Numbered from the stretch's first letter, positions 43,421 to 54,622 are shown. The stretch is DNA of 64,000 bases from Pannonibacter indicus (GCF_001418225.1 NZ_LIPT01000015.1:16459-80458); one strand, 5' to 3'. A program made the numbers and translations. The notes: a model not told the origin generated them from the letters alone.

Positions 43421-44743
43421 TCACCCGCCGCCGCGCTCACGGCGGAGCCTCGACCAGTATTCGAGCCGCTTGCGCAACTCGCGCTCGAAGCCGCGCTCCA
43501 CCGGATCATAGAACACCTGACGGCCCATGCTTTCGGGGAAATAGTCCTGACCGGAGAAGGCATCCGGCTGATCGTGGTCATAAGCGTAGCCGTCGCCATA
43601 GCCTTCGGACTTCATCAGCCTGGTCGGAGCGTTGAGGATATGCTTGGGCGGCAGCAGAGAGCCGTGGCTCTTGGCCGCCCGCACGGCCGCCTTGTAGGCC
43701 GTATAGACCGCATTCGACTTCGGCGCGGTCGCCAGATAGACGACGCATTGCGCCAGCGCCAGTTCGCCTTCCGGGGAGCCGAGCATCTGATAGGCATCAC
43801 GCGCCGCATTGGCCTGCGTCAGCGCCTGAGGATCGGCAAGGCCGATATCCTCCACCGCCATGCGGATCAGGCGGCGGGCGAGATAAAGCGGGTCCTCGCC
43901 GCCATCCAGCATACGCGCGAACCAGTAGAGCGCTGCATCGGGGTCCGAGCCCCGCACCGACTTGTGCAGGGCGGAAATCAGATTGTAATGGCCGTCCTGG
44001 CTCTTGTCATAGATCGGCGCCCGGCGCTGGACGATCTCCTGCAGGCGCGCTGCGGTGAAGACTTCCCCCTCCCCGGCTGCACGCCAGACATCTTCCGCCA
44101 GCGTCAGGGCAGAGCGCCCGTCGCCATCGGCCATGCGCACCAGCACGCCGCGCGCTTCTTCATCAAGCGGCAGCGGCTTACCCTCCTCCTGCTCGGCCCG
44201 TGACAGCAGACACTCCACCGCCTCCCGGTCGAGCGAGCGGAAGGTCATCACGTGCGAGCGCGACAGGAGCGCGGCATTGAGCTCGAAGGACGGGTTCTCG
44301 GTCGTCGCCCCCACGAGGGTGATGGTGCCGTCTTCCATCACCGGCAGAAAACTGTCCTGCTGGGCGCGGTTGAAGCGGTGGATCTCGTCCACGAACAGCA
44401 GCGTGCCCCGCCCGCCCATGCGCCGGGTCCGGGCGGCCTCAAACACCTTCTTGAGGTCGGCAACGCCGGAAAAGATCGCCGAGATCTGTTCAAAGCCCAG
44501 ATCCGTTTCCGCGGCCAGCAGCCTGGCAACGGTCGTCTTGCCGGTGCCCGGAGGCCCCCAGAAGATCAGCGAGCCTAGGCTGCGGTTGCGCAGCATGCGC
44601 GACAGGGTGCCGTCCGGCCCGAGCAGATGGTCCTGCCCCGCCACATCCTCAAGCCGCTTCGGGCGCAGCCTGTCCGCCAGCGGGCGCAGCCCGGCGGGTT
44701 GGGAGGCAAACATCTGCCCGGAAGCGGAAAAGAGGTCACTCAT
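43421..44743 (-). CDS. rarA: Replication-associated recombination protein A (RarA/MgsA)
   Basis: AAA+ ATPase of 440 residues acting at stalled replication forks. The Walker A motif GPPGTGKT is at 63-70 and Walker B is FVDEIHRFN. The sensor region reads GATTENPSFELNAALLSRS. A C-terminal tetramerisation domain follows (YNLISALHKSVRGSDPDAAL and ARRLIRMAVEDIGLADPQAL). It starts 18 bp after the DegP-type gene on the same strand, an order conserved in alphaproteobacteria. Confidence 0.95.
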   Translation of the reverse strand: MSDLFSASGQMFASQPAGLRPLADRLRPKRLEDVAGQDHLLGPDGTLSRMLRNRSLGSLIFWGPPGTGKTTVARLLAAETDLGFEQISAIFSGVADLKKVFEAARTRRMGGRGTLLFVDEIHRFNRAQQDSFLPVMEDGTITLVGATTENPSFELNAALLSRSHVMTFRSLDREAVECLLSRAEQEEGKPLPLDEEARGVLVRMADGDGRSALTLAEDVWRAAGEGEVFTAARLQEIVQRRAPIYDKSQDGHYNLISALHKSVRGSDPDAALYWFARMLDGGEDPLYLARRLIRMAVEDIGLADPQALTQANAARDAYQMLGSPEGELALAQCVVYLATAPKSNAVYTAYKAAVRAAKSHGSLLPPKHILNAPTRLMKSEGYGDGYAYDHDQPDAFSGQDYFPESMGRQVFYDPVERGFERELRKRLEYWSRLRRERGGG

Positions 44744-44761
44744 GACGGATCAACTGCATGG

Positions 44762-46237
44762 TCAGCCGCGCAGGGCCAGACGTGTCGTCTCCCCGCCCCG
44801 CTTGATATCGAGAAGCCAGAACCTTGCAGGGCGGCGCAGCATCCGGTCAAGCTCTGCCGTGGTGGTGACCTTCTGTTCGTTCACACCTACGATGATATCC
44901 CCTGGCCGCAAGCCCACCCGGTTGGCAGGCGAGCCCTGCGTCACCTCGCTGATCACGACACCCTCGTCCATGGTGTCGAGGCGCAATTCCTCCGAGACGG
45001 CCGGGGAAAGATTCAGCACGGTCGCGCCCGCAAAAGGCGAATAGGCCTCAATCTGGCGGGCATCGCGCGCCGGGGTTTCGGGCGCGGCCGTCAGCGGCAC
45101 ATCGGCTTGCAGTTCCGTTCCGTTGCGCAGGAAGGTGAATTTCGCCTCGCCACCCAGCTGCCGGGTGGCAAAACGGTAGCCGAATGAGTCAGGGTCGAGC
45201 ACCTCGGCCCCATCCACCGCCGTCACAAGGTCACCAACCTTCAGGCCAGCCTTGTCGGCCGGAGAGCCCGGGAACACCTTGGTGACCAGCACGCCGCGCG
45301 GCCGGTCGAGGCCAAGGGCTTCGGCAATCTCCGCCCCAATCACCTGAACCGTCGCTCCCAGCCAGGGCCGCTGCACCTTGCCGGACGTCTGCGCCGATGT
45401 GGCAACGAAGCTCACCATATTGGAGGGGATCGCAAAGCCGATACCGATGGAGCCGCCGGAACGGGAGAAAATCGCGGTGTTGATGCCGACCAGCCGTCCG
45501 TGCATGTCAACCAGCGCGCCACCCGAATTGCCCGGGTTGATGGCGGCATCCGTCTGGATGAAGAACTGATAGTCGGTCACGCCCACCTGCGTGCGGGCCA
45601 GAGCCGAGACGATGCCCTGCGTCACCGTCTGGCCGACACCGAAGGGATTGCCGATGGCCAGCACCATGTCACCAACTTCCAGCCCGTCCGAATCAGCAAA
45701 TTCAACCGTCGGGAAATTGCCGCCTTCGCGGATCTTCAGCACGGCCAGATCCGTCCGCTCGTCCTTGAGGACAATGTCGGCATCGAACTCGCGCCGGTCG
45801 CTCAGCGCCACGCGCACCTCGTCGGCATTCTCGATGACGTGATTGTTGGTAATGATGATGCCTTCCGGAGCAATGATCACACCGGACCCCAGGGAAGACT
45901 GCACCCGCCTGCGCTGGCCGCCCGGAGCGTTGTCGGGCACACCGAAGAAGCGCCGGAAGAAGGGATCATCCAGAAAGGGCGAGACCTGCCGCTGCTCCAC
46001 CATGCGCGTCGCATAGACGTTGACGACCGCAGGTGCCACCTTTTTCACCACCGGGGCAAAGGACAGTGTGATTTCCGCTTCGCTCTTTGGAACCTGCCGC
46101 TCCTGGGCAATGGCGGTGCCGGCAGCGCCGGGCACGGCAATGGCCCCCAGAATCACGGTGCAAGCCAGCAAGCGGGTGAAACAGGCCCGAAGGCGGTGGC
46201 CCGCGAACGGGGCATGGCTGTGGGACAAGGCCATCAT
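44762..46237 (-). CDS. degP: DegP/DegQ-type periplasmic serine endoprotease
   Basis: 491-residue HtrA-family protease for envelope protein quality control. The signal region spans about 15-45 and ends AGTAIA-QERQ. The catalytic triad is H133 (TNNHVIEN), D163 (ERTDLAVL) and S238 (NPGNSGGALVD). Two PDZ domains follow, at about 285-375 (GVLVTKVFPGSPADKAGLKV) and 395-485 (GVVISEVTQGSPANRVGL). The ATG 46237 has AGGGAG upstream; the earlier reading lacks a ribosome site. It precedes rarA. DegP or DegQ cannot be told apart here. Confidence 0.94.
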   Translation of the reverse strand: MMALSHSHAPFAGHRLRACFTRLLACTVILGAIAVPGAAGTAIAQERQVPKSEAEITLSFAPVVKKVAPAVVNVYATRMVEQRQVSPFLDDPFFRRFFGVPDNAPGGQRRRVQSSLGSGVIIAPEGIIITNNHVIENADEVRVALSDRREFDADIVLKDERTDLAVLKIREGGNFPTVEFADSDGLEVGDMVLAIGNPFGVGQTVTQGIVSALARTQVGVTDYQFFIQTDAAINPGNSGGALVDMHGRLVGINTAIFSRSGGSIGIGFAIPSNMVSFVATSAQTSGKVQRPWLGATVQVIGAEIAEALGLDRPRGVLVTKVFPGSPADKAGLKVGDLVTAVDGAEVLDPDSFGYRFATRQLGGEAKFTFLRNGTELQADVPLTAAPETPARDARQIEAYSPFAGATVLNLSPAVSEELRLDTMDEGVVISEVTQGSPANRVGLRPGDIIVGVNEQKVTTTAELDRMLRRPARFWLLDIKRGGETTRLALRG

Positions 46238-46258
46238 CAAAGCTCCCTCAGAATGCAG

Positions 46259-46280
46259 AATCCGGCCCGAAGGCCGGATT
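46259..46280. terminator. Hairpin between mcp and degP
   Basis: Nine-base-pair stem AATCCGGCC / GGCCGGATT with loop CGAA, 72 bp past the mcp stop and 22 bp before the degP start. It has no T-run, so it may be a weak terminator or part of the degP leader. Confidence 0.45.
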
Positions 46281-46351
46281 CGATACATGCCAGATAGGAA
46301 GCCTTCCCCGCAATGCCAAGCCTTGCGGCCCGGCATTGCGGTCTGACCGGC

Positions 46352-48529
46352 TCAGGCCGAGCGGACCTGCGACAGGAAGGAGCGGACCTCCTCGTCGAGG
46401 TGGCGGGCCTGCGTGGTCAGTTCGCTGGCCGAGGCCACGAAGCCATCGGCAGCGGTAGCGGTGCGCTCGGTCACGTCGTTCACGCGGCGGATGTTGCTCG
46501 TCACTTCTTCGGTGCCGCGCGCTGCACGCTGCGTATTGTCGGCAATGCCCTGCGTTGCGGCGCTCTGCTCCTCGACGGCGGAGGACACCTCGGTCACCGA
46601 CATGGTGATCTCACCGATCGTCTCCTGGATCTCGGCAATTGCAGCAACGGCATCTTCCGTGGCGCTGCGGATCGCATCGATCTGCTGCTGGATTTCGCCG
46701 GTTGCCTTGCCGGTCTGCGAGGCCAGTTCCTTCACTTCCGATGCCACGACCGCAAAGCCGCGCCCGGCCTCGCCTGCACGCGCCGCCTCGATGGTGGCGT
46801 TGAGGGCAAGCAGGTTGGTCTGATCGGCGATATCGGAGATCAGCGTCACAACCTCACCGATGCGGTTGGCAGCTTCCGCCAGCGACCGCACGGTGGTGTT
46901 GGTGGCCTGAGCGCGGATCGTTGCCGTCTGGGCCACGCTGGACGAGCGGGCGATCAGTTCGGAGATCTGGCGGATCGAGCTCGACAGCTGGTCCGAAGCC
47001 GAAGCGATCGACTGCACTTCTTCCATGGCCTGGTTGGACATGTCAGCCGCACGAGACGCGCTGTCGCCAGCCGACTGCGTCATTTCCTGCACTTCGCGGG
47101 CAGCGGACTGCAGGCTCTGTGCCGAACGGGAGACGGTTTCCACCACGCGGCCAACGGATGCCTCGAATTCGGCAGCCAGACCGGAGAGCATTTCCTTGCG
47201 CTGTTCGGCCTGCGAGCGGGCGGCAATTGCCTCTTCCTGCGCACGGCGCTCCTGCTCGGCAGCTGCATTCTCGCGGATCTGCAGAACCGCGCGGCCGATC
47301 TCGCCGATTTCATCACCGCGGCGGGCCGCAGAAATGTCCTGCGACAGGTTGCCGTTGGCAATGGAGGTCAGGGCCTGAACGAGCACCTGCAGCGGCTTGG
47401 TGATGGTGCGGGAGAACAACAGGGCCACAACCGCCACGATACCCAGCGTGATCAGCGTCAGCATGATCATCCGGTCACGCATGGCCGTGACGGCACTCAG
47501 CGTTTCTTCAACGGTCTTGTCCGCCACAACGGCATAGGTCTGTCCCATGAAGTTGATCGGCTCGGCGAGAACCATACGGTCCACCCCATCCTTGCCGGTC
47601 ACAACGCCGGCCGAACCACCACCACGCAGGGCATCCTCGATCGGCTTGCCTTCCGCGTGGAACTTGAGGGCTGTCGGATAGTCCAAGGCCGGCATCGTCG
47701 TCAGCACCATACCGCCCTGTGCCACGAGATAGGTCTGGCCCGTCTCGCCAAGGCCCTTCCGGTCGGCCAGAACCTTGTCCAGCATCGGAGAGGTCACGCG
47801 CATGGCGATGACACCCAGATACTTGCTCTCGCCAAACTCGTTCACATAGACGGGCTGTGCGAGGAACATCGACGGGATGGCATCGGCGCCATATTCACTG
47901 AAGCCGGTTGCCACCTGAGTGCCTGCGGGCTGGCCCGCAGCCAGCTTGAACGCCTCGCCCAGACCGGTCGCGGCCAGCGAACCGTCGGTGACGGACTGAA
48001 GGAAGTCGTCACCCTTGGTCACGGAGTAGAGAACGAGACCGTCATTGGTGATGCCGTAGATATCGCCGTAGCCACCAGCCTTCCAGGCCGACAGGAACGA
48101 GCCATGCAGCTCGCCATGGCGCCAGGAATACATGGTCTTGTTGGTCTTGCCGTTCAGTTCGGCACGATCGGCGGCGGCGCTGCCGGCGGCCTGATAGTAG
48201 CTGCGGATCGAATCCATATCCGTGGTCAGATTCGCACGCGTGCTCGCCAGATCCTTCATGACCAGGGTCGCCGCAGCGCCAGAGGCCAGATTGGACAGAT
48301 CCGACTGAATACTATCCAGCTTGGCGGACAGCAGAGCGTGACGGGACTGCACCATCAGGCTGAGCTCGGAAACGCCCGCCTTTTCAAGGCCGTCGCGGCC
48401 GGTTGTATAACCGATCACCCCAACCACTGCACAGGAAACCAATGCAAGGCCAACAGTGACAGCAGGTATAATCGTGGAAAGACGTAAAAAGCCCCGGCTC
48501 TTGACGCCGGCATTCTGACTTCCGCTCAT
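46352..48529 (-). CDS. Methyl-accepting chemotaxis protein with periplasmic Cache-type sensor
   Basis: 725-residue chemoreceptor. A first transmembrane helix (LSTIIPAVTVGLALVSCAVV) is at about 17-40. A large periplasmic Cache-like domain extends to about 345, then a second span IMLTLITLGIVAVVALLF, HAMP at about 375-430 (TKPLQVLVQALTSIANGNLS) and the signalling domain. The highly conserved hairpin tip ADQTNLLALNATIEAARAGE then GFAVVASEVKELA is intact. There is no C-terminal NWETF-type pentapeptide, so adaptation enzymes would bind elsewhere. The ligand is unknown. Confidence 0.94.
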   Translation of the reverse strand: MSGSQNAGVKSRGFLRLSTIIPAVTVGLALVSCAVVGVIGYTTGRDGLEKAGVSELSLMVQSRHALLSAKLDSIQSDLSNLASGAAATLVMKDLASTRANLTTDMDSIRSYYQAAGSAAADRAELNGKTNKTMYSWRHGELHGSFLSAWKAGGYGDIYGITNDGLVLYSVTKGDDFLQSVTDGSLAATGLGEAFKLAAGQPAGTQVATGFSEYGADAIPSMFLAQPVYVNEFGESKYLGVIAMRVTSPMLDKVLADRKGLGETGQTYLVAQGGMVLTTMPALDYPTALKFHAEGKPIEDALRGGGSAGVVTGKDGVDRMVLAEPINFMGQTYAVVADKTVEETLSAVTAMRDRMIMLTLITLGIVAVVALLFSRTITKPLQVLVQALTSIANGNLSQDISAARRGDEIGEIGRAVLQIRENAAAEQERRAQEEAIAARSQAEQRKEMLSGLAAEFEASVGRVVETVSRSAQSLQSAAREVQEMTQSAGDSASRAADMSNQAMEEVQSIASASDQLSSSIRQISELIARSSSVAQTATIRAQATNTTVRSLAEAANRIGEVVTLISDIADQTNLLALNATIEAARAGEAGRGFAVVASEVKELASQTGKATGEIQQQIDAIRSATEDAVAAIAEIQETIGEITMSVTEVSSAVEEQSAATQGIADNTQRAARGTEEVTSNIRRVNDVTERTATAADGFVASASELTTQARHLDEEVRSFLSQVRSA

Positions 48530-48657
48530 AGCGCACCCAGCTCCATGGAAAGGAAAAGTGGGCGCAGCATCTCCTTAATGTTCTTAAGAACAAGATAATT
48601 TTGACAAGTGATCTGAGCAGACACACAAATTCAGCAGAAAATATCGACAAAAAGCAA

Positions 48658-48680
48658 AAGGCGGGCACAGGGCCCGCCTT
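48658..48680 (-). terminator. Terminator of the ribosomal protein / rpoA operon
   Basis: Perfect nine-base-pair stem AAGGCGGGC / GCCCGCCTT with a 5-nt loop, followed on the minus strand by TTTTGCTTTTTG, 26 bp after the rplQ stop. On the other strand it is followed by a T-run too, so it could also act against plus-strand readthrough. Confidence 0.85.
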
Positions 48681-48705
48681 TCTCGTTTTTTATACTTCCG
48701 GAATC

Positions 48706-49131
48706 TTACGCTGCGTTTTCAGCAGCCTGTTCCGCTTCGTGACGGGCACGGTCGGCAGCGCCGCGTGCAGACATGTCACGGTCAACCAGCTCGATCACAG
48801 CCATCGGTGCGCTGTCGCCGTACCGGAAGCCAGCCTTGACCACGCGGGTGTAACCACCGTTGCGCTCCTTGTAACGGCTGGCGAGCACGTCAAACAGCTT
48901 GCGGACCATGGCAACGTCACGAACCTGCGAGATCGCCTGACGGCGGGCATGCAGATCGCCGCGCTTGCCGAGGGTGACAAGCTTGTCCATGATCGGCTTC
49001 ATTTCCTTAGCCTTCGGCAGCGTCGTGACGATGGCTTCGTGTTCAATCAGCGAGGCCGCCATGTTGGCGAACATCGCAGTACGGTGGCTCGTGGTGCGGC
49101 CGAGCTTGCGGCCGGATTTACCGTGGCGCAT
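48706..49131 (-). CDS. rplQ: 50S ribosomal protein L17
   Basis: 141-residue L17, near the peptide exit. [20 protein letters not shown] at the N-terminus and [20 protein letters not shown] are conserved. An Ala/Glu-rich tail ([14 protein letters not shown]) is the usual variable end. It is the last gene of the rpsM-rpsK-rpoA-rplQ group, 79 bp downstream of rpoA, and is followed by a strong terminator. Confidence 0.98.
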   Translation of the reverse strand: MRHGKSGRKLGRTTSHRTAMFANMAASLIEHEAIVTTLPKAKEMKPIMDKLVTLGKRGDLHARRQAISQVRDVAMVRKLFDVLASRYKERNGGYTRVVKAGFRYGDSAPMAVIELVDRDMSARGAADRARHEAEQAAENAA

Positions 49132-49210
49132 GGCCTTCTCCTTTAGACGTTAAGCGGGCATCCTCTGCGGTACTGCCGCCCTGTTGTTCTGCCAGGGGCG
49201 AAACCGCCCC

Positions 49211-50233
49211 TTAGTACTGATGGTCCTCGTAGCGCTTGGCGAGGTCCTCGATGTTCTCCGGCGGCCAGTTGGCCACGTCCATGCCCAGATGCAGCCCCAT
49301 CTGTGCGAGAACTTCCTTGATCTCGTTAAGCGACTTGCGGCCGAAGTTCGGCGTGCGGAGCATTTCCGCCTCGGTCTTCTGGATGAGATCGCCGATATAA
49401 ACGATGTTGTCGTTCTTCAGGCAGTTTGCCGAACGAACGGACAGCTCGAGCTCGTCGACCTTCTTGAGAAGGGCCGGGTTGAATGCCAGTTCCGGAACGC
49501 TGTCTTCTGCAATCTCGCGCTTCGGCTCTTCGAAGTTGACGAAGATCGAAAGCTGGTCCTGCAGAATGCGTGCCGCGTAAGCCACCGCATCTTCCGGCTT
49601 CACCGAACCATCGGTTTCGACCGTCAGCGTCAGCTTGTCATAGTCAAGAACCTGGCCTTCACGGGTGTTTTCCACCTTGTAGGACACTTTCTTGACCGGG
49701 GAGTACAGGCTGTCGACCGGGATCAGACCAATCGGAGCGTCCTCAGGACGGTTCCGCTCGGCTGCCACGTAGCCCTTGCCGGTGTTGACCGTAAACTCCA
49801 TGCGGATTTCCGCGCCCTCATCGAGGGTGCAGAGCACGAGTTCCGGGTTCAGCACTTCAACGTCGCCAACCGTCTGGATGTCACCAGCGGTCACGACGCC
49901 AGGCCCCTGCTTGCGCACAACCATGCGCTTGGGCCCCTCGCCTTCCATGCGGATCGCTATTTCCTTGATGTTCAGGATGATGTCCGTCACATCTTCGCGC
50001 ACGCCCGGAATGGACGAGAATTCGTGCAGAACGCCGTCGATCTGCACAGCCGTTACAGCAGCACCCTGCAGCGAGGACAGCAGGATGCGGCGCAGGGCGT
50101 TGCCGAGCGTGAGGCCGTAGCCGCGCTCAAGCGGCTCGGCGACCACGGTGCCGGTCGTACGCGGGTTTTCACCCGGCTTCACTTCCAGCTTGTTCGGCTT
50201 GATCAGCTCTTGCCAGTTCTTCTGAATCGTCAC
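49211..50233 (-). CDS. rpoA: RNA polymerase alpha subunit
   Basis: 340-residue alpha subunit. The start is GTG 50233 with GAGGT seven bases upstream, giving [17 protein letters not shown] as in relatives; longer readings are not family-like. The N-terminal assembly domain ([20 protein letters not shown]) and C-terminal domain ([20 protein letters not shown] and [19 protein letters not shown]) are complete. It lies between rpsK and rplQ, as in other alphaproteobacteria. Confidence 0.98.
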   Translation of the reverse strand: MTIQKNWQELIKPNKLEVKPGENPRTTGTVVAEPLERGYGLTLGNALRRILLSSLQGAAVTAVQIDGVLHEFSSIPGVREDVTDIILNIKEIAIRMEGEGPKRMVVRKQGPGVVTAGDIQTVGDVEVLNPELVLCTLDEGAEIRMEFTVNTGKGYVAAERNRPEDAPIGLIPVDSLYSPVKKVSYKVENTREGQVLDYDKLTLTVETDGSVKPEDAVAYAARILQDQLSIFVNFEEPKREIAEDSVPELAFNPALLKKVDELELSVRSANCLKNDNIVYIGDLIQKTEAEMLRTPNFGRKSLNEIKEVLAQMGLHLGMDVANWPPENIEDLAKRYEDHQY

Positions 50234-50318
50234 GTTCTTACCTCGTCGGCTGTCCCGCCGGAGCTCGCCGGCCATTCTTCGCCATTGGAGGAAACCAGGT
50301 ATCTGAGAGTCGAAAAAC

Positions 50319-50709
<391 letters not shown>

Positions 50710-50776
50710 TCTTGATTCCTTGGTTTGATCTCTGCACCGCCGTAATACCGGCGGCTACACCAGCCGATGAGGCAGA

Positions 50777-51145
50777 TTACTTCTTCTTGCCAGCGATCGG
50801 CTTCGCCGGGCCCTTGCGGGTCCGCGCATTCGTATGGGTGCGCTGGCCACGGACCGGCAGGCCGCGGCGGTGACGCAGGCCGCGGTAGCAGCCAAGGTCC
50901 ATCAGGCGCTTGATGTTCATCGCGGTCTCGCGGCGCAGATCACCTTCCACGAGGTAATCGCGGTCGATGGTCTCGCGGATCGCCAGCACTTCGGCGTCAG
51001 ACAGCTGATTCACGCGGCGTTCCGGCGCAATGTTCACCTTTTCGATGATTTCCTGCGCGAACTTGGCACCAATGCCGTGAATGTACTGAAGCGCGATGAC
51101 AACGCGCTTGTTCGTCGGGATGTTAACGCCAGCAATACGTGCCAC
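50777..51145 (-). CDS. rpsM: 30S ribosomal protein S13
   Basis: 122-residue S13 of the 30S head. The start is GTG 51145: GGAGA lies just upstream inside an apparent METH extension, and the family begins ARIAGVNIP. Conserved [31 protein letters not shown] and [15 protein letters not shown] are present. The gene is separated from adk by 164 bp that contain a strong hairpin. Confidence 0.97.
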   Translation of the reverse strand: MARIAGVNIPTNKRVVIALQYIHGIGAKFAQEIIEKVNIAPERRVNQLSDAEVLAIRETIDRDYLVEGDLRRETAMNIKRLMDLGCYRGLRHRRGLPVRGQRTHTNARTRKGPAKPIAGKKK

Positions 51146-51250
51146 GTGCGTCTCCATATCTTGCGGCTTATGTCCGCGGTTACATTTCCCCGCGTCCGGT
51201 GGAGCCCGGCCCTTGCGGGAGTTTGTTGGCTGGCTTTGACCAGCACAGAA

Positions 51251-51283
51251 TGTGCCGGCCCCGGTGTTTCCGGGATCGGCACA
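51251..51283 (-). other. Strong imperfect palindrome between adk and rpsM
   Basis: TGTGCCG / CGGCACA arms (51251-51257, 51277-51283) with an inner CCCGG/CCGGG stem and loop TGTTT. On the minus strand it lies just downstream of adk and 106 bp before the rpsM start. No T-run follows, so it could be an attenuator, a processing site or a regulatory leader structure. Confidence 0.55.
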
Positions 51284-51309
51284 TAATCTTGAGGATTAGA
51301 GGGCGTTGT

Positions 51310-51915
51310 TTACCGGCTCTCAACCCGTTCGTCAAGCTTCGAAAGAACAGCAGCAATCGCGGCCGTCACATCATCGATCGGCTGCATGCCGTCGATGACC
51401 GTGAGAAGACCGCTCTTCTCGTAGTAGGGGATGACCACGGCCGTATCGCGGTTATAGGCTTCAAGACGCTGCTTGAAGACTTCCGGATCATCATCCTTGC
51501 GGACCGGCAGGCCGGCGGCCTTCGCCTCTTCCGCACGGTTGATGATTCGCGACACGAGCCTGGACTGGTCCACCCGCAGCTCGATCACCGCATCAAGACC
51601 GATGCGGTTTTCTGCGAGCATCTGGTCCAGAGCCTCGGCCTGGGCCAGCGTCCGCGGGAAGCCGTCGAGGATGAACCCCTTCTGTGCGTCCGCTTCACCA
51701 ATCCGGTCACGGATGATGCCGACAACGATCTCGTCGGAGACGAGCCCGCCAGCGTCCATCACCGCCTTGGCTTTGAGGCCAACCCCGGTTCCGGCTGCGA
51801 CGGCGGCACGAAGCATGTCGCCGGTCGACAGTTGCGGAATGCCATGTTTGGCAACAAGCCGGGCCGCCTGAGTACCCTTCCCTGCACCGGGAGGTCCGAC
51901 CAGAATCAACCTCAT
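51310..51915 (-). CDS. adk: Adenylate kinase
   Basis: 201-residue enzyme balancing AMP, ADP and ATP. The P-loop GPPGAGKGT is at 7-15, AMP-binding STGDMLRAA at 30-38, and the substrate motif DGFPRT follows. The LID segment is short, with no zinc Cys quartet. The start overlaps the secY stop as ATGA, so the two are translationally coupled, as is usual in bacteria. Confidence 0.97.
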   Translation of the reverse strand: MRLILVGPPGAGKGTQAARLVAKHGIPQLSTGDMLRAAVAAGTGVGLKAKAVMDAGGLVSDEIVVGIIRDRIGEADAQKGFILDGFPRTLAQAEALDQMLAENRIGLDAVIELRVDQSRLVSRIINRAEEAKAAGLPVRKDDDPEVFKQRLEAYNRDTAVVIPYYEKSGLLTVIDGMQPIDDVTAAIAAVLSKLDERVESR

Positions 51916-53243
51916 CTACGCTTCCCCCTGAGCTTTGCTTTCTTCACCAGTCCCTCGTACTGGTGCGCAAGCAGATGGCCCTGGATCTGGGAAACGGTAT
52001 CCATCGTGACGCTCACAACGATCAGCAGCGAGGTTCCTCCGAAATAGAACGGAACGCCCGTCGCGGAAATGAGGAATTCGGGTAATAGGCAGACCGCCGT
52101 GATGTAGATGGCGCCCAGTACCGTAATGCGGGTCAGCACATGGTCAATGAATTGAGCCGTACGCTCGCCCGGACGAATTCCCGGAATGAATCCGCCGTGC
52201 CGCTTCAGATTGTCCGCCGTTTCCGACGGGCTGAACACGATGGCCGTGTAGAAGAAGCAGAAGAACACGATCATTGCCGCGTAGAAGATCATGTACAGCG
52301 GCTGTCCATGACCAAGCAGCGTCGTCACCGTCGTCAGCCAGGCCGGACCGCTGCCCGCGGAGAACCCGGCAATGGTTGCCGGAATGAGCAGAAGCGACGA
52401 GGCGAAGATCGGCGGAATGACGCCCGCGGTGTTGAGCTTGAGGGGCAGGAACGACGTGTTGCCCTCAAACATCTTGTTGCCAACCTGGCGCTTCGGGTAC
52501 TGGATCAGAAGCCGGCGCTGCGCCCGCTCCATGAACACGATCAGCGCAATCACACCAACCGCCAGAATGAGAAGCACCGGAATGAGCCAGCCTGCAATGG
52601 CGTCCTGACGGCCCAGCTCGAACAGCGAAACGAGTGCTCTCGGCAGACCGGCCACGATGCCGGCGAAGATGATCAGCGAAATGCCGTTACCGATGCCGCG
52701 CGAAGTGATCTGCTCACCCAGCCACATCAGGAACATGGTGCCGCCCGTCAGGCTGAGAACAGCGGAAATACGGAAGAACCAGCCCGGATCGGTCACCACA
52801 TTGGCCGACCCCTCAAGCCCGACAGCGATCCCATAGGACTGCGCAATCGCCAGAAGCACCGTGCCGTAGCGGGTGTATTGGTTGATGACCTTGCGGCCCT
52901 GCTCCCCTTCCTTCTTCAGCGCCTCGAGCGACGGAACGACGGTCGTCATCAGCTGCATGATGATGGAAGCGGAGATGTAGGGCATGATGCCCAGGGCGAA
53001 GATCGCCATACGCTCGACGGCACCGCCGGCGAACATGTTGAACATGCCGATCACGCCAGACTGAGCCTGGCTGAAGGCCTGTGCAAAAGCGGCCGGATTG
53101 ATCCCGGGTAGCGGGATGTAAGTGCCGAACCGATAAACCAAAAGCGCCCCCAGCGTGAACCAGATGCGCTTCTTGAGTTCTTCAGCCTTCGCGAAAGCCG
53201 AGAAATTGAGATTTGATGCCAGCTGTTCGGCAGCGGATGCCAT
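51912..53243 (-). CDS. secY: Sec translocase subunit SecY
   Basis: 443-residue integral membrane protein forming the Sec channel with SecE and SecG. Ten membrane helices are expected. [36 protein letters not shown] and [18 protein letters not shown] are recognised. It follows rplO by 47 bp and overlaps adk. Confidence 0.97.
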   Translation of the reverse strand: MASAAEQLASNLNFSAFAKAEELKKRIWFTLGALLVYRFGTYIPLPGINPAAFAQAFSQAQSGVIGMFNMFAGGAVERMAIFALGIMPYISASIIMQLMTTVVPSLEALKKEGEQGRKVINQYTRYGTVLLAIAQSYGIAVGLEGSANVVTDPGWFFRISAVLSLTGGTMFLMWLGEQITSRGIGNGISLIIFAGIVAGLPRALVSLFELGRQDAIAGWLIPVLLILAVGVIALIVFMERAQRRLLIQYPKRQVGNKMFEGNTSFLPLKLNTAGVIPPIFASSLLLIPATIAGFSAGSGPAWLTTVTTLLGHGQPLYMIFYAAMIVFFCFFYTAIVFSPSETADNLKRHGGFIPGIRPGERTAQFIDHVLTRITVLGAIYITAVCLLPEFLISATGVPFYFGGTSLLIVVSVTMDTVSQIQGHLLAHQYEGLVKKAKLRGKRR

Positions 53244-53290
53244 GCCGTTCTCCGGAGGTTGCTGTCCGAGAAAAAGGGCGAAGCCCAGGC

Positions 53291-53761
53291 CTATTCGGCC
53301 TGAGCTCCGAGGATCACGACCTTGCCGCCGGCCTTCTCGACAGCCTCGACAGCCGTCTTTGAAGCGCCAGCAACTTCGAAGGTCACTGCGGCCTTCAGCT
53401 CGCCATCGGCCAGGAGGCGGACACCGTCCTTGACGCGCTTGACGATGCCAGCCGCCTTGAGAGCCTCAACCGTGATCGCAGCCTTGGCATCCAGCTTGCC
53501 CTCATCGAGAGCAACCTGCACGCGGCCGAGCGACACAATGTTGAAGTCCTTGGCAAAGATGTTAGTGAAACCGCGCTTCGGCAGGCGGCGATGCAGCGGC
53601 ATCTGACCACCCTCAAAGCCCTTGATCGCCACACCGGAACGGGACTTCTGACCCTTCACGCCACGGCCACCAGTCTTGCCCTTGCCAGAGCCGATACCGC
53701 GGCCAACGCGGGTACGGCCCTTAACGGAACCAGGATTGTCCCGCAGGTCATTGAGCTTCAT
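53291..53761 (-). CDS. rplO: 50S ribosomal protein L15
   Basis: 156-residue L15. The start ATG 53761 has AGGAGA upstream; the earlier in-frame codon is inside the rpmD stop region. [20 protein letters not shown] and [20 protein letters not shown] are canonical, and [12 protein letters not shown] ends the protein. Confidence 0.97.
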   Translation of the reverse strand: MKLNDLRDNPGSVKGRTRVGRGIGSGKGKTGGRGVKGQKSRSGVAIKGFEGGQMPLHRRLPKRGFTNIFAKDFNIVSLGRVQVALDEGKLDAKAAITVEALKAAGIVKRVKDGVRLLADGELKAAVTFEVAGASKTAVEAVEKAGGKVVILGAQAE

Positions 53762-53778
53762 AGTCTTCTCTCCTGCCC

Positions 53779-53973
53779 TCACGCTTCGTCAACGATGCGG
53801 ACGAGGTGCGGAAGCTTGCGGATCATGCCGCGCACTTCCGGAGTGTCCTTGAGCGTCGAGCGGCGGTGCATCTTGTTCAGGCCGAGGCCGATCAAGGTTG
53901 CCTGCTGCTCCTTGGGACGGCGCAGCGGGCTGCCAATCTGCTCGACCGTTACGGTCTTTTCGGTGTTCGCCAT
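53779..53973 (-). CDS. rpmD: 50S ribosomal protein L30
   Basis: 64-residue L30, full length for the family. [20 protein letters not shown] and [20 protein letters not shown] are conserved. It lies between rpsE (41 bp) and rplO (17 bp). Confidence 0.96.
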   Translation of the reverse strand: MANTEKTVTVEQIGSPLRRPKEQQATLIGLGLNKMHRRSTLKDTPEVRGMIRKLPHLVRIVDEA

Positions 53974-54014
53974 GGAACTACCCCTCGTTCAACTGGTTAC
54001 CGGGGTGCCGGGCT

Positions 54015-54584
54015 TCAAGCCTCGGCACCTGCCGGAACCGTTTCGTCGTTGTCGCGGCGGCGGCCCTGAAGCACCGAGACCTTGAGGCCGCGACGGGCCG
54101 CGACAGCACGCGGGCTGTCTTCCTTGGTCAGGGCGGCAAAGGTTGCGCGCACCATGTTGTACGGGTTCGAGGAGCCAAGCGACTTGGCAACCACGTCCTG
54201 CACGCCGAGCGTCTCGAACACGGCGCGCATCGGGCCACCCGCGATGATACCGGTACCGGCCGGAGCTGCACGCAGGATCACCTTGCCGGCGCCGTGACGG
54301 CCCTCGACATCGTGATGCAGCGTACGGCCCTCGCGCAGCGGCACGCGGACCATAGCACGCTTGGCAGCTTCCGTTGCCTTGCGGATCGCTTCCGGCACTT
54401 CCCGAGCCTTGCCGTGGCCAAAGCCGACGCGGCCCTTCTGGTCACCCACGACGACGAGCGCGGCAAAGCCGAAACGGCGGCCACCCTTGACCACCTTCGC
54501 GACGCGGTTGATGTGTACGAGCTTGTCGACGAACTCGCTGTCGCGCTCTTCGCGATCGCGCTCCCGTGTGTCCTGTCTCGCCAT
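54015..54584 (-). CDS. rpsE: 30S ribosomal protein S5
   Basis: 189-residue S5 with the double-stranded RNA-binding fold. [40 protein letters not shown], and [20 protein letters not shown] are diagnostic. Its C-terminal tail ([15 protein letters not shown]) is the variable part. Confidence 0.98.
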   Translation of the reverse strand: MARQDTRERDREERDSEFVDKLVHINRVAKVVKGGRRFGFAALVVVGDQKGRVGFGHGKAREVPEAIRKATEAAKRAMVRVPLREGRTLHHDVEGRHGAGKVILRAAPAGTGIIAGGPMRAVFETLGVQDVVAKSLGSSNPYNMVRATFAALTKEDSPRAVAARRGLKVSVLQGRRRDNDETVPAGAEA

Positions 54585-54622
54585 ATTATTCGTCTTCCGT
54601 TCTTCAGAGCGCCAAGCGCTGG

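Noticed and set aside
38509..48487. Three very long plus-strand frames at 38509-40707, 41052-43511 and 46313-48487
   Set aside because: Each lies opposite a recognised gene (HAD/rluC, the patatin-like gene and the chemoreceptor) and has shadow-type composition.
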